Source of the DNA: Amoebidium appalachense
Lineage: Eukaryota; Ichthyosporea
Length of the DNA: 64,000 nt
Direction: 5' to 3'
NCBI GenBank assembly: GCA_963693365.1
Contig: CAVNZM010000004.1
Span: 10,726,001 to 10,790,000, forward strand
Shown: positions 39,242 through 64,000 of the stretch, piece by piece
How the letters are laid out: every line of letters begins with the position of its first letter
How positions within the stretch are numbered: the stretch's first letter is position 1
Position numbers and translations under genes: made by a program
Notes under the pieces: generated by a model
The model's input: only the letters and a program-made list of their open reading frames with translations
Database searches by the model: none
Told to the model about the DNA's origin: nothing

Positions 39242-39873
39242 GGGGGGGAGGGGGGAGTGGGGGGAAGGCGGCAGGGTTGGTTGGGTGGGTAGGTTGTCGG
39301 GGGGGGGAGGAACAGAGGGAAGGGGGGGGGGGGGGGGGAGCGTTAGAGTGGATCCGGAGACCTATCGGGAAGTTTATTGATTGAAAATTGACTTTCAAAT
39401 GTTGGTGGGTGGATTTACGGGATTTTTTTTTTTTTTGCACCAGGGGGGGGGGGGGGGGGGTTGGAGATCGGGGGGTAAGGCAACGAATGGTCCGGGTGTC
39501 GGGGTAACGGGGGAGGGGGGGTTTAGGATGTGTTATACGGTACGAAGCACACATTCATAACGCCGAATCCGGCAATGCTGAGTGCAAACCACACATGAAA
39601 GTGTATTCATAATAAGCAGAACCCATTCTCAGGGGATGCCCAAGTTATCCAAAGTGCGGTGGGGGGGGGAAGGGGGGGAGGGGGGTGTCGGTGGGCTTTG
39701 CAAGTCACGGGGTGGGTGTGTATGTGGGTGGGTGGGTGGGTGGGGTGTGTGTGTGTAAGGGGGGGGAGGGGGGGGGGGGGGAACTCCCGGGGAGGTAAAA
39801 TCACAATTTGAAGAGATAATGAGATGGGAGGTAGTCGGGGTTGATGGGTGGTGGTGGTGGCGGGGGTGTGCAT

Positions 39874-39930
<57 letters not shown>

Positions 39931-40366
39931 GTAGGATGTGTTACAGGCTACAGAGTACACAATGGTTAAAGGGTGGGTGGGTGGGGCGGGAAGGGGGGCA
40001 TGTCACGGGGAATAAGCTTAATATAGGGAGAGAATGCAAAAGGCAGAACAAAACACACAAAAGGTGACAAAAACAACACACATAACTCGGAAAAATGAAA
40101 AGAAAACCAAAGTATCTGAAAAGACACCCTCCATTCATACACGAAGGAGTGAAATCGACTGCTTGCCGTACTGCCTAACCCATAAAAAGCACGAGAAGTG
40201 TTAACGGAGATGTAGATTGGTACAAGTAGAATCTTGCAGGGTTCTCATGCCATGTACAGAGGGGAGAGAGGGAGGGGGAGGAGAAAGGTGGGTTGGGGGA
40301 GGCAAAGAGGTTTCGTGGCTGAGGGGAAAGGGAGGAGGCGCAAGGCGGCTGCGATGACGATGGCGT

Positions 40367-40403
<37 letters not shown>

Positions 40404-40606
40404 AGGCAGCTAAGTCAAAAACAGGCATGGGGACCTCCCAGGCTCCCACCCATATCTTCTCCCAAACCGTCCGCGGAATGGATAGAAAAAGGTCTTCATG
40501 AAACGATAACTGAAAGCGGGAAGACTATCATGCGTGTGAGTACCCTCGTTCATGCTTTTGACCACTGTCGTGGTCAGTAGGTTTGTTTGACAATGAGCAT
40601 GTATGT

Positions 40607-40683
<77 letters not shown>

Positions 40684-41013
40684 GCACAGAGTGCGTGTGC
40701 GCGAGTGTGTGCGCATGTGCGTGTGTGTTTTTGGGTAGAAAAATGGTTTTTGAGCACTTACCTATCGACGAAAAACATGTTTGCATTCCTCGTAGCAAAG
40801 CAGAATCCAGCAAAAAGTAACCCCAGAAAGGTGATAAATGCACTATTGATATATCCTTGAAGGGGGGGCTTGCTCTCCGGCTGCACAAAACATAAATTCT
40901 CCATCCCTCGCAAATCGCGCTCACGATTAGAGTCATTGCGATGAGTGGGATCGATAAACATGTCAGGGTGTAGCCCCGGAAGCCATATGTGCGCATGAAG
41001 ATGCGGTATATCC
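38883..41013 (-). pseudogene. truncated, frameshifted duplicate of the class C receptor 3' half
   Basis: Contains a copy of the TM4-TM5 exon (41013-40762, lacking TM3) and of the last exon (39189-38883, 307 bases, same length as the original). The last exon is open through TM6-TM7 to a stop. In the TM4-TM5 exon one base is missing after VLCS relative to the intact copy (CAGCCGGAG versus CAGCACGGAG), which shifts the frame before TM5. The homology starts mid-exon, after which an unrelated sequence with a possible CCCAG acceptor precedes it. It is most likely a non-functional partial duplicate. It could also provide an alternative 3' end for the upstream gene, since splice signals at both exons are intact. 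Confidence 0.65.
40611..40681 (+). repeat. (TG)n microsatellite
   Basis: About 70 bases of TG in the intron of the duplicated copy; the equivalent tract in the other copy (44360-44420) is shorter and interrupted. Confidence 0.95.
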
Positions 41014-41492
41014 AGGGAGTGAGGCTAACTGGGCCGTTCGTTCGAGTTTTTGAACCGTCTCGAGTCCCTTGGACGTCGCGGCGTGTGGGGATCGGTGGTT
41101 TATTCCTGTCGATCGCTGATCATGTTCATCGATAAATTTTGATTAGGATGGCAAAACGGTAGCTGATCCTTTGCTGGTCACGGGTCCGAGAAGACTATAT
41201 AGCTAATTGATTATCTAAATTAGTATTATTGCTTCGTATCCAGCGGCAGTTCGTTCATCAGTGTCCTGCGTCATGAAAGTTCCTCTTGGCTCATGCATAC
41301 ACGGTACACGTGCACCACATAGTACTACACATAGCTCTACGAGAACACTTCAAATGATGCGATACATGTGCTAGCTGGGCTGTACGTAGAGTACATGTGT
41401 CCCTTGCCAAGCATTTAATGAGTCAGGCTGAGCTGAGGCTCAATACCAGATCCCTGCCCCTCCCCCCCCCCCCCCCCCCCCCCCCCCCCTCG

Positions 41493-41548
<56 letters not shown>

Positions 41549-42405
41549 TTCCCCCGCTGCGGCCGGCCGCCCGACTCTTGGAAGCCCAGGACGATACATA
41601 AAATATAAAACAATTACAAAGTAGGAATATGGTAGTGATGCACAAGAAGGCTGCTTTACTGGAAGAAGAGGTCAGCTCAAGCTGCCTAGTATAATAATAT
41701 AAAATTCATGAATACACCATTCAATAAATTTACATAGGAGCACACTTAATAACGAGCCACTAATATTTCGCGTTAATCTAAATTTAATTTTTATGACTAG
41801 AAGGTGACAATACATTCCATAAGATTCGCGCAGTTGTTTCTGTAAACAAGAAAGCCCCAGAGCACTTTTTTTTGGCTAGAAAGATATTCATAGCGCCGAA
41901 TCTCTAACTGATATTACATCCACCATACACTGCGGCATTAATAGATTGACTTTCTTCACGTAGGATTGCTGAGTAGATTGTTCATTATGTACCGACATAC
42001 ACACGTTAATATCACTAAACCTTTTAACATCGATGTCGGCGTCTAATCATAAGTTCCAATGGCCACAACTGATTGCTTGAGCAGAGGGGGAAACAGGGGG
42101 TGAGCCGCACACAACACCGTGGCACTGATATTTAGTAGGGAAGGCTAACACTTTCGATAGACAGTAACTAGAGCTTATATACTATGGCAGTAGGGGTTTC
42201 TCAAGAGTCTACCCGAAATCTGTGCATTTATAGTTAGTCTCCCCGCTGTAGAATTATAATTTGAGATCTGCTAAATTTTAGTCCTCAGGCTTAGTAACAG
42301 AACTTTCTTATTGAATAATTTTGGCCTGGGGGAAGGGGGTGGTGGTGGTGGTGGTGGTGGTGGCGGCGGCGGTGGGCGAGGCGGGAGGGATGGAGTGGGT
42401 GGGGG

Positions 42406-42460
<55 letters not shown>

Positions 42461-42489
42461 GGGGGGGGGGAGGGGGGGGGGGGGGGGGG
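41014..42489. other. unique spacer between the duplicated segments
   Basis: AT-rich sequence plus a long C run with few G (41460-41545) and a GGT/GGC then G-run block (42330-42490). No gene seen. Confidence 0.5.
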
Positions 42490-42623
42490 GCAAGAGAAAC
42501 TGAATCGGTTCTGCAAACTATCATGCAATGACCATGCACCATACCCACTACAGGGCCCACTCACCGTGCCGCCACACACCATCCCACCACACGGCCACAA
42601 TCCCCCGCATCACGTGATTTACA

Positions 42624-47952
<5,329 letters not shown>

Positions 47953-49690
47953 CTGCAATGGCGAAAGGAAGACTTATGGCGGTGGCAAGTAGGTTTGCAC
48001 ACAGGGCCGTGGGGCAGGAAGTGGCTTGTTGAGGCATTAACTGGGTATTTCAATATTAGGGGTGAGATGGGTATATTTTTAGGGCCGAGCTGTGTATATT
48101 TTAAGGTGTGGGGTGTATTTCTTTAAAGATGAGGGGTGTATTTGTCTTTAAGGAAAAGGGGTGTATGGCATGAAAAGCACACACACACACCCACAGACAG
48201 ACAGACACACACACACATAGCTGCAGCAATCGGGTTCTCGTTGCTTATGATCATGGTGCACACACGTTATCACAGTACACGGTGTGTGTGTGTGTCTTTC
48301 TGTGTGTGCATTGTGTCGGCGAGTACAATACACATGTTGTGTGTCTGTGTCTGGTGCCATCTGCATCGTCTGACACGCCTTGTATATCTACCCGGGCATC
48401 CAGATTAGTCATTTGAACACCAAACGCCTAAGACCGCCAGGTTCTACGTATTTTTGTGTGCGCATATTGTTCATGCGTTCTTGCCACCACATAATGCCAT
48501 GTGCATGGAGGAAGAATCTTCCACCTAAATGGGCATTACACAGCGCGTATGTTATCGGTCCCAGTGTGGCCCCTTCTTTGAATGTGCGGCACACCGCAAG
48601 AAGTGTACTAGGTGTGTCTGTGTGTGTGCCTGTGTGTGTCTGTTTGTGTCTGACTGTGTCTGTGCGTGTATAGATGCGTGCATCTGCTCCCTCTCCCCCC
48701 CCCGCCCCCCGTGTGCCTGTACCCACCTGCCCCTGTCCTCTACACGTGTCCTGAAACCTCACAACTGTTGTCTCTGACTGCGTGCCGTTAGAGGTGCTCG
48801 GTAACATTCGTGTGAAACTGCCTGCATGCCGCGAGTCCTTGGGTTTGTCTGGTGTCTTTTTTGTAGAAACATCAACACTCCCGGGCAAGGGAACTATAGA
48901 TGGCCCTGTTGTACTGGTGCTTATTAAGGATAAACCCGTGAGGGAGGCACGGAATCGTGACGGTGGCATCTTCGAATCTAGTTGTATGTTTTGGGCGGAA
49001 GAGTTGCAAAAGTAAATAGGTGGCGTGACTAACTCTAAATTGACAGGTTTGTGGCTACAAAGTTGGGGCGGCCCAGGCTCGTCACATCATGTGACAAAGA
49101 TCGTATCACCGTAAATGACAGGGAGAGCTTTGAAATGAAAGTGTTAACCATTACCCAGAAATATCCCTGCCCCAGGATTTATTTGTAAACCTTCATTCGA
49201 GCCTTCTAATATCTACTTCACTGCATGAGCGTGACGAATAGGATGTTGCTCACAGCAAAAACACACATGGCACCCTATGTGCGTACTTGCCAGGCTGGTC
49301 AGGGAATTTCCGTCGTTCCCTTCGCCCCAATCAAAACGCTTAATTTCCTAAATGAAATGTTACGTCATAGTTTCCGGCGTCTCCTCCGATTGGTCAGTTG
49401 ACGTTTATATCCAATAAACGCGCCGCATTTAGAGCTAGTGCACAATACATTGATTGGCTGAAAAATCCATCATCGCCAAAGTCTTTACAACCAAAAATAA
49501 ACAATACTTTACTCATATGCAAGCTAACGTTTTAATCAACAAAATTATTTTATCAATTAGTTTTATATATATTAAAAGATTTTAGCCCTTTATATATGTT
49601 GTTAATTTTAGATTTCGACCTAATGATATAACCAATCCGTATGCTGGTACTAATTTGTTTGCCACCCTTCTCCGCCAAAGTCCCCGCCCC
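47953..49690. other. upstream region of the receptor, with one ambiguous exon
   Basis: Holds G runs left of 47760 and small GGTGTATTT repeats (48050-48175). A good plus-strand acceptor at 48790-48791 opens a 74-codon frame to TAA 49013-49015 (VLGNIRVKLPACRESLG...); the minus strand is also open there. Promoter-like elements lie at 49327-49451. No Venus-flytrap exon was recognised. Confidence 0.35.
49327..49451. promoter_or_regulatory. cluster of CCAAT boxes with a CRE-like TTACGTCA
   Basis: CCAAT at 49327-49331, TTACGTCA at 49360-49367, ATTGG at 49389-49393, TTGACGTTT, CCAAT at 49411-49415 and ATTGG near 49447. The density suggests a promoter, possibly divergent. Confidence 0.4.
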
Positions 49691-49756
49691 GGAATGTGAA
49701 CTTTAGCACTGCTGCTGGTATAGAGGTGCGCTGGGATGATTACACAAAAGCTGACC

Positions 49757-49830
49757 AGGTATCGATTCTGTCTCCCCTGGTCTCGATTCTGTCTCCCCTG
49801 GTCCCGATTCTGTCTCCCCTGGTCTCCTAT
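49757..49830 (+). repeat. 21-bp tandem repeat, about 3.5 copies
   Basis: Unit CGATTCTGTCTCCCCTGGTCT, at the left edge of the LINE RT frame. Confidence 0.9.
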
Positions 49831-51359
49831 GGGAAAAGCTTGCTGCACGGGGTGTACCACACTGCATTGGTGTTCTGTTAGAAGCACTCTTGTCTCAAAC
49901 CTATGGTAGAGCTGTGGTTAATGGGCATCTTTCATATGGTTTTGCTCGTACTAGAGGTCTCTTGCAGGGTTCATTGCTTAGCCCCTTTTTGTTTAACCTA
50001 TTTATAGATGATTTGGCTGTCAAGATTTACGCCGAAAACGATGACCCTATTAATAACTTTCCGCCTGCACTTCTCTATGCTGATGATCTGTCCCTCCTTG
50101 CCCGTACCCCTAGACGCCTGCAAAGATTGTTCGATGTAGTGTCAGAGTGGTGCAAGGCAAACCTTATGATCCTTAACATAGACAAATGTGGTGTTCTTGT
50201 ACCTGATATAGCTAACAATTTACACACATTTACATTATCATCTAAACCTGTACCTATAGTTCCAGAATACAAATATCTTGGTGTTCCGGTTGATTCTGTT
50301 GGTGTTATGTTTCCCCATATGGTCGAAAAGAGGGTAGAGTTGGCTCGTAAGCGGTTAGCTTTCTTCTCGGCTAATATTTTTAAAGACACACCCCTCCATC
50401 CTTCTATTAGACTTACATTTATTCGCACTTTTGTCTTCCCGGCATGTGAATATGGTTTACCCCTTCTCGCCGCTTGGATCAAGAAAGAGAGAACTAGAGC
50501 GCTTAAACCCTTGGCAAATTTCCTTGAAGCAGAAGTTGCCTCCTTTCTATCTAACAACTGTTGTAAACCTGGGCCTGTAACGCTCTCGATATATGGTCTG
50601 GTCCCAATAGCTGCTAGAGTATCCTATCTCGCGCTGAAATTCAATAAGCACATAAGCCGCTTAAAGAAGTATTTGCCCTCCCACCCTCTCTTCTCTATCC
50701 GACCTGTCCCCTCCTCACCTCTCCCCTCTTTCCCTCCCCTCTCTCTCCCCTTCTCCCCTGGGCACAAATACAAATAAACCCCGCAATAGTGTGTGTGTGA
50801 CTTTGGACTGCCACTTACTTATTAAACATGTACACAATCACAAGATAATCACGCAATATAACAAATGGAAAAAGATACCAAACGACACTAGACCCGATGA
50901 AAGCATACACCTTGAAAAACTAAGCCTTATGTCTCGTTTTATATATACTGACCGCCTCAACCATATTGCCAAATATGGCACTCGCAAGTGTATAACACCT
51001 AAATACATATTACCTTCCTGTAGAACTGGTCTTTCTCTAGCTGATGGTATTATTGATCAATTACCACGCTTTTACTGTACACGTGCTATACAGTGGAGAT
51101 CTAATAAGTATAAGGTGGCATCATTTGCATGCCCAAACAACACACACACACACCAGTTTAACCGGTCATGTATCGCCAAATGTAGTTTGATAGACCACAT
51201 AATACCGCAACACACACACGTCACATTCACAACAGACACCCAGAAAGATAGCCTACCTGTAAATTACAACATCCTTGATTTTATACTAAACACGCGTAAC
51301 TACGACCTGTTTATTAGATGTATTGATTGGCTTGAGAAACACATCACTACAAAATTATA

Positions 51360-51439
<80 letters not shown>

Positions 51440-51503
51440 CCAGCTGATACCGAGTGTCCCGAGGGAAGCCCCTTTAAAAAAATTAAAATTAAAATTAAAA
51501 AAA

Positions 51504-51541
<38 letters not shown>
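49830..51541 (+). mobile_element. 5'-truncated LINE (non-LTR) retrotransposon with poly-A tail
   Basis: The frame through 50777 carries RT motifs: RGVPHCIGVLLEALLSQTYG just upstream, TRGLLQGSLLSPFLFNLFID, LLYADDLSL (YADD at 50076-50087), MILNIDKCGV and YKYLGVPVD. It closes with TAA at 50775-50777. A shifted frame (50791-51360) then carries the C-terminal zinc-knuckle-like part (FACPNN, FNRSC) and ends ILDFILNTRNYDLF...WLEKHI. That end resembles the LINE at the right window edge. The tail is (CA)n, 37 bases of unique sequence, then an A/AAATT-rich tract. One frameshift and the lost 5' half make it inactive. It encodes the reverse transcriptase used for target-primed insertion. Confidence 0.9.
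51363..51437 (+). repeat. (CA)n microsatellite in the LINE 3' end
   Basis: CA array starting two bases after the LINE stop codon. Confidence 0.95.
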
Positions 51542-51542
<1 letters not shown>

Positions 51543-51554
51543 GGGGAACCCCAA

Positions 51555-51819
51555 CTAATTGATTTCTCCTTGTAGTCTTTATGGTGTCTCGTAGAGAAAG
51601 TAAACCCTGATATATAGTCACCACCCGACATCTATGTACGTGATCATGATATACCGCTGAGGGGATATTCCGAGCAAAACCCCCCCCATACCTGAGACTG
51701 GTTCTCTTTGCCTCGAGTAAACAGCGTAAACCCCCCAGCTTTATCTCAGATAATATTCTCGGTGCAGCTTCTCGATGCAATGCGCGGACACATGTCTCGT
51801 ACACAGGACTTTCAAACAA
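51555..51819 (-). other. unrecognised minus-strand open frame beside the LINE tail
   Basis: About 88 codons of non-repetitive sequence with ETCVRALHREAAPRILSEIK and GLRCLLEAKRTSLRYGGG. It may be part of another retroelement or a degenerate exon; no family recognised. Confidence 0.3.
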
Positions 51820-52752
51820 GCCTGAGTGTGTACGATAAAGTGAACGGACAGAAGAAAGTCAAGTAACTTGGCAGGCAGGGGTACATACACACACGAACAG
51901 AGAAGATACTATTAGTAACGGCGGAAGCTCTGACTGCTCGCTGTGATCAGCCGAGTGACTCAGCCGACTCGTCAGCTGAGCACGTGCTGAACTCAGTACA
52001 ATGCTGATGCGCAAGTTTTATCCTGCGGGTATTTAGCGACTCGGATATGATGGTTTTTAAATTTACTTTTGAACAGGCTCTAGCACTTCTGCAATTCTTC
52101 TATGTATGTATTATTTTGATATCTTTCAGCTACGTGTGCCTGAAAAACTTTCTGGCATGAGCAGTAAAGTTATTTTTTTCTTTTCTTTTCTTTTCTCCCC
52201 CTCCACTTTATAAAAATTTCTGGTGCACCGTGCATGCGAAAGTATATAAAAAGCACATTCCAAGCGCATTCCACAGGCTTCAAGTCCACTGATTCAACAG
52301 CCGAATTCTCTTCTCAGCTGAGCCAGCCACAATCGTCTCAGAAGGCTCGAGCCCCATCACCACAAACGCGATCCCATTATCCACCAAGTAGACCAATCGC
52401 AGTCTGTTTAAATAATTAAAAAGTGCGTTGTCGAATATGATTGGTGAATGACTCACCTTTTGCGGAAATAATCTTGAACCATTTCCAGCAAAGAGTTTTC
52501 CTTTCCCCGCAACTGTTTAAACAAAATATATAAAAATTCTGTAAATAGTTAAACATAATCATTTTAAAGTTAAAATTTTAATATTTCAGCCGGCACGAGC
52601 CGGCTCAGCAGCCGGGACGATTAGTCTCCAACAAGGCATGGCACAAGTAAGGGTATCTGATGTAAGACTATCAGTACACTCTATATTGGAGGGTTTTCAT
52701 TGGGGAGCCACTTTCATCCACGTACTTGTAGGAGGCCTTTGGTACGCTATTT

Positions 52753-52875
52753 AGCCATCTTGTACCCGCTGGCTTACGTAAGTGGCCGGGGCGGCCTACG
52801 ACTCTGCGGCAACATGCCGGGTATGTTAGAGGCCGCAGGGAGACAGCACTCAAAGTGACCAGTTAGTATGTCTGA
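52753..52875 (+). repeat. conserved 125-bp dispersed element, copy 2
   Basis: Inverted relative to 20540-20664; shares TGGCTTACGTA, TGCGGCAACAT, GGCCGCAGGGAGACAG and CAAAGTGAC in order. Confidence 0.75.
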
Positions 52876-53623
52876 TAAGAATATTTATCAGTTCAGACCC
52901 TACATCATGATGTCATGAGAGGGCCCGGCTGCTGCACTGCCGCTGCAGCCTGCATGCTGGGAGAAGGCGACCTTAGGGGGGAAAAGGGGGGGGGGGGGTC
53001 CCTGGTCTGGAAGACATCAGGTTATATACATGAGAGCTACCACCTACTGAGTTGGTGCCTCATTTTCCTTCCTTCCTCAGCAGATATGTCTCGCTAGTAA
53101 TGATAATGCTTATCTGTGTACGTGAAGTGACTGCTGCGAATCCGAAGAAGGAAGGCTGCGAAGAAAAAATACTGCGGCCTGCGAAGAAGGAAGGAAAAAT
53201 CGTCGGCGAGCCGACTTAGCTCCGAGATGGCGCGTGACACCGTCAGTACGTGTCAGACATGAGAGTGCAACCTCAAACAACATGACTCACAGTCTGGCTG
53301 GTGTTACCGTTGAAGTTGTGTGGTGGTGTGTGCGTGCGCCGGTGTGCGCAAGCCGCGGTGCCACGGTGCGTGTGTGTGTGTGTGTGTTACAGATCATCGG
53401 AGTTCACTCATGAACAACTCAGTGTGTTTTTGTGCTCCTGCCACGCGGCAAGTAACAGCTTGAAAGCGTCAGACTGTGTAACCTGATCTACACAGTCCGG
53501 CCGAAACGTGTCGGCCACCCGTCAACGTTATACTATGCGTATGTGTAGTGTGCGGTTTGTGTGGGTGTGAGTGCGCTTCAAGGTGTGTGCGTGTGTCACA
53601 GTGTGTATGCATGTGTTTGTTTG

Positions 53624-53656
<33 letters not shown>

Positions 53657-53710
53657 ACATGTGTAGTGTGTGTGCGTACGTGTGTGTGTGTGTTTGTGTA
53701 TTTGTGCGCC

Positions 53711-53711
<1 letters not shown>

Positions 53712-53782
<71 letters not shown>
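53712..53782 (+). repeat. (TG)n microsatellite
   Basis: Longest of several TG tracts in 53600-54200; others at about 53977-54028 and 54129-54178. Confidence 0.95.
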
Positions 53783-53785
<3 letters not shown>

Positions 53786-53977
53786 ACTGTCTGTGCGTGT
53801 GAGGGTGTGTGTGTGTGTGTGCGTGCGTGTGTACGTGCGTGCGTGTGTGTGTGTGCGTGTGTGTGCGTGTGTGTATCGCACGGTGGATGCCACTTGGTGC
53901 TCGGGTGCGTGCGTCAAGAGTATGTGTTCTGTGGCTGTGTGCTAGTTGCCTTTGCGTGTGTAGGATGGCGCGCGTGC

Positions 53978-54029
<52 letters not shown>

Positions 54030-54120
54030 ATGTGTTTTTGTGTGTGTACGCGTGTGATCTCGTGTGCGTGCGCCAGTGTACCGTGTCTGCACGTGCACGC
54101 ACGTGTGCTGCTTCCTGTGT

Positions 54121-54181
<61 letters not shown>

Positions 54182-55339
54182 GTGTGTGTGCTGTGTGTGT
54201 GTGCATGCGTGCATGTGTGGTGTTTGCAACGCACGGTGCATGTGTATGTTCGTTAGCCCGCGAGCATGAGTGTCCGTGCGCATCTGTGTGTGTGCCGCAC
54301 TATATCGCGTCTTCAAGGAAGAATATTTGTGTGCTTGTGCCCTGAGTACCAGGGCTACTAGATCTGTGCGTAGAGCCACACGATGGCTTCTCGTGCACTC
54401 AAGGTGGTGTTAAGATTTGCATCGATACCTATGCCAAGAGTAAATAGTCGCCTTCATTCATAACACCTGAGGTGCACGTGCCATTCCATTCCTCTTACGC
54501 ATTTCGCCTCCGGTACATAAGGCCTCCCAAATCTCCCGTTTCATTAGCCACCCCGTGGCCTAGTTGACCGTCGGTTGCTCGCGCTTTCCTCACGAGCCTA
54601 TGATAATGAGTTGCTTTGGTTGCTTTACACTCCTAGTCTGTGTGCTTTTGAAACCTGGAACAGTGGAACTTTTCGGTGAAGTTTTCCTGTATTCTCTGCA
54701 ATATCTGTGAAGTATCGATTGATTCTATTTTGAAGAGAACTTTCTAAACTTTGAAAAAAAAAATGAAAGAAAATTTTTCTTGCAGTACTGTACTATACAG
54801 GGCCTGCCCGCGGGGTTCCGGGTACCGGTGGACCTTCAGAGGATCCGGTCATACACAGCAGATGACGACATTTTCCATTGGTGAAAAGGCTTTGATTGAT
54901 GCTTTGTGAGCGAATCATAGTTTGCTAAACAAAATATCCAATAATAAATGGTAAAAAGTCACGTCTTAAAGCTACCCAAATGCTTTTCGCACCGTTCTTT
55001 TTGGCAAGTTGCCTTTGTGCATGTACCCCCAGCTCGAAGATTGAGAATAAAAGTAAATACACCTAGTTAAATAGAGAAAGAAAGGAAAATTATGGAAATA
55101 GAATAGTTTGTTATGCATAGCAGTTGATTCGAAATGATGTTGAGTTATGGTAAATGAGCCATCTGTGCATGGTAGGAACCATATGAGATCTGAGGGCGCT
55201 GTGAGTTCAGAAAAACATCTAGGCGAAGTGCGGAGTAGATTATAGAGCAAAAGCATATGGGACCCTCATTTTGCTTGCAAAATCAATACGAAACTCCTAA
55301 ATTTGTTCAATCACGCGTGATAGATTGAAACAATGCAAA

Positions 55340-63148
<7,809 letters not shown>

Positions 63149-63473
63149 GTAACCTTACCCCCTCCCTCCCTCCCCCTCTCCCCCCTCCACCCCCCTCCCC
63201 TGGCGCCCACCCACCCATACACACACGCCGTCCCGCCTGGCCCCTACCCAAACAAATACTCACACGACCCCCATCACCACAAAGGACACCACAGCACATG
63301 GGTGCGCACACAAGTCCGCTGCACATCCACCCACACACACACGTGCACGCGCGCGTGCACACACACACACACGCACACACACACGCACACACGCACGCAC
63401 ACACACAGACACACCATCTATGAATGGCCCTGCACGTATTTCCCATATATTGTACCGGTATGCCCAAAGAATA

Positions 63474-64000
63474 TTTTTTTTTTATAATGACTTTATTGAT
63501 ATGCTCAGCAAAATAGAAGCCATCGAGATATCACCGATATCTCGGAGAAGAAAATACAAAAGCCCTCACTCTCGGATACGGAGGAGATAACGACGTAAAT
63601 AATCATACACCCTAGAAAACTCGTTAAACATACCGTGGTTCAACAGATAGTCAAGAGACGTAAGATCAGGATTATCTAAATAAGCCAGTCTTCTAATTTC
63701 TAACGGAATAATCTGAGATAAATAAATACATCTATCGTGTTTGCGAGAAAAAGGTTCTGCACAAAAGTGGCACAAACATTTATGAAACAAAGGTTACAGC
63801 GCCAAAACAAACATTTCCAAGCTATATCACAAGGAGGGGTTAGAATTGCAAAATCGGTAAGTGTGGTAGGTTTACGAGAGGAAGGATAAATATAAGTAGC
63901 TAATTTACACAACGATTGTAAAGAAAATAGACGAGTCTCTAATATAAAAAGAAGCACAGGCTCAAGAGCGCTACCATGATACTCTTTATCACAACGATGA
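63474..64000 (-). mobile_element. LINE (non-LTR) retrotransposon 3' end, extends past the window
   Basis: On the minus strand one frame (63957-63700) and a second (63790-63566) carry the C-terminal region. They include the zinc-knuckle-like CHFCAEPFSRKHDRC and LDYLLNHGMFNEFSRVYDYL, homologous to the end of the LINE at 51.3 kb. The stop is at 63568-63566, then a 3' UTR with a perfect hairpin, AATAAA (63497-63492) and an A10 tail (63483-63474). The frame change suggests an inactive copy. Confidence 0.85.
63524..63544 (-). other. hairpin in the LINE 3' UTR
   Basis: Perfect 9-bp arms CGAGATATC and GATATCTCG around a 3-base loop, 27 bases before the AATAAA. Hairpins near the 3' end serve as RT recognition sites in some LINEs. 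Confidence 0.7.

Larger units (their letters stand above)
38770..41013. repeat. segmental duplication, left copy
   Basis: Matches 42490-44765 along its length: last receptor exon, intronic TTTGCACCAGGG, the AACGCCGAATCCGGCAATGC block, (TG)n arrays and the TM4-TM5 exon. Homology stops abruptly inside the exon, at ATATACCGC. Confidence 0.95.
51842..55339. other. repeat-rich spacer and upstream region of the TSP1/beta-helix gene
   Basis: Contains GC-poor unique sequence, CCAAT motifs near 52392 and 52442, the second copy of the 125-bp dispersed element, and many (TG)n tracts between 53600 and 54200. ATTGG/CCAAT motifs lie near 54877 and 54938, upstream of the secreted-protein gene. A 26-codon frame at 54382 (MASRALKVVLRF...) looks like a targeting peptide but closes quickly. 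Confidence 0.4.

Noticed and set aside
54382-54462. 26-codon frame MASRALKVVLRFASIP resembling a mitochondrial presequence
   Set aside because: It ends at a stop, and the only donor-like GTAAAT leads to no in-phase exon that I could find.

Overview
This is a eukaryotic nuclear window. Every gene I can support is split by GT-AG introns in all three phases. There are CCAAT and TATA promoter elements, non-LTR and copia-type retroelement remains, and no bacterial operon structure. A PRPF4 spliceosomal protein, a class C (GABA-B-like) 7TM receptor, a TSP1-type secreted protein, a PAN-domain subtilase and a C2H2/AT-hook/SANT nuclear protein occur together. My best guess is a unicellular holozoan or a similar intron-rich protist (an ichthyosporean-like genome would fit), but I cannot name the organism. 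Introns and spacers are unusually full of (TG)n/(CA)n arrays and of G or C homopolymers of 20-80 bases.

Layout. 1-804: first exon of PRPF4 (minus strand). 805-3478: spacer. 3479-6748: five-exon C2H2 zinc-finger/AT-hook/SANT gene (plus). 8653-9504: acidic orphan ORF (minus). 9.5-13 kb: dispersed SINE-like repeats and a 290-bp TG array. 13.0-14.3 kb: decayed LINE (minus). 15736-19480: complete eight-exon aldehyde dehydrogenase (minus) with a CCAAT/TATA promoter. 19.6-24.9 kb: gene-poor, repeats and one orphan promoter. 25.9-32.5 kb: multi-exon subtilase with I9 prodomain and C-terminal PAN-like region (minus), carrying two apparent one-base frameshifts. 33-35.8 kb: minisatellite followed by a palindrome-bearing satellite. 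36.4-37.2 kb: copia remnant and a foldback element. 38.8-48 kb: class C receptor 7TM region (minus) plus a tandem, truncated, frameshifted duplicate of its 3' half. 49.7-51.5 kb: second LINE (plus). 51.8-55.3 kb: repeat-rich spacer. 55340-63148 and beyond: secreted TSP1 plus hexapeptide beta-helix protein (plus), with a third LINE antisense in an intron at the window edge.

The genes look like unrelated housekeeping, metabolic, secreted and signalling genes, not a cluster. I found no CRISPR array, rRNA or convincing tRNA gene. The exon models come from splice-phase bookkeeping by eye. Those of the ALDH, zinc-finger and TSP1/beta-helix genes close without any phase conflict, so I trust them most.
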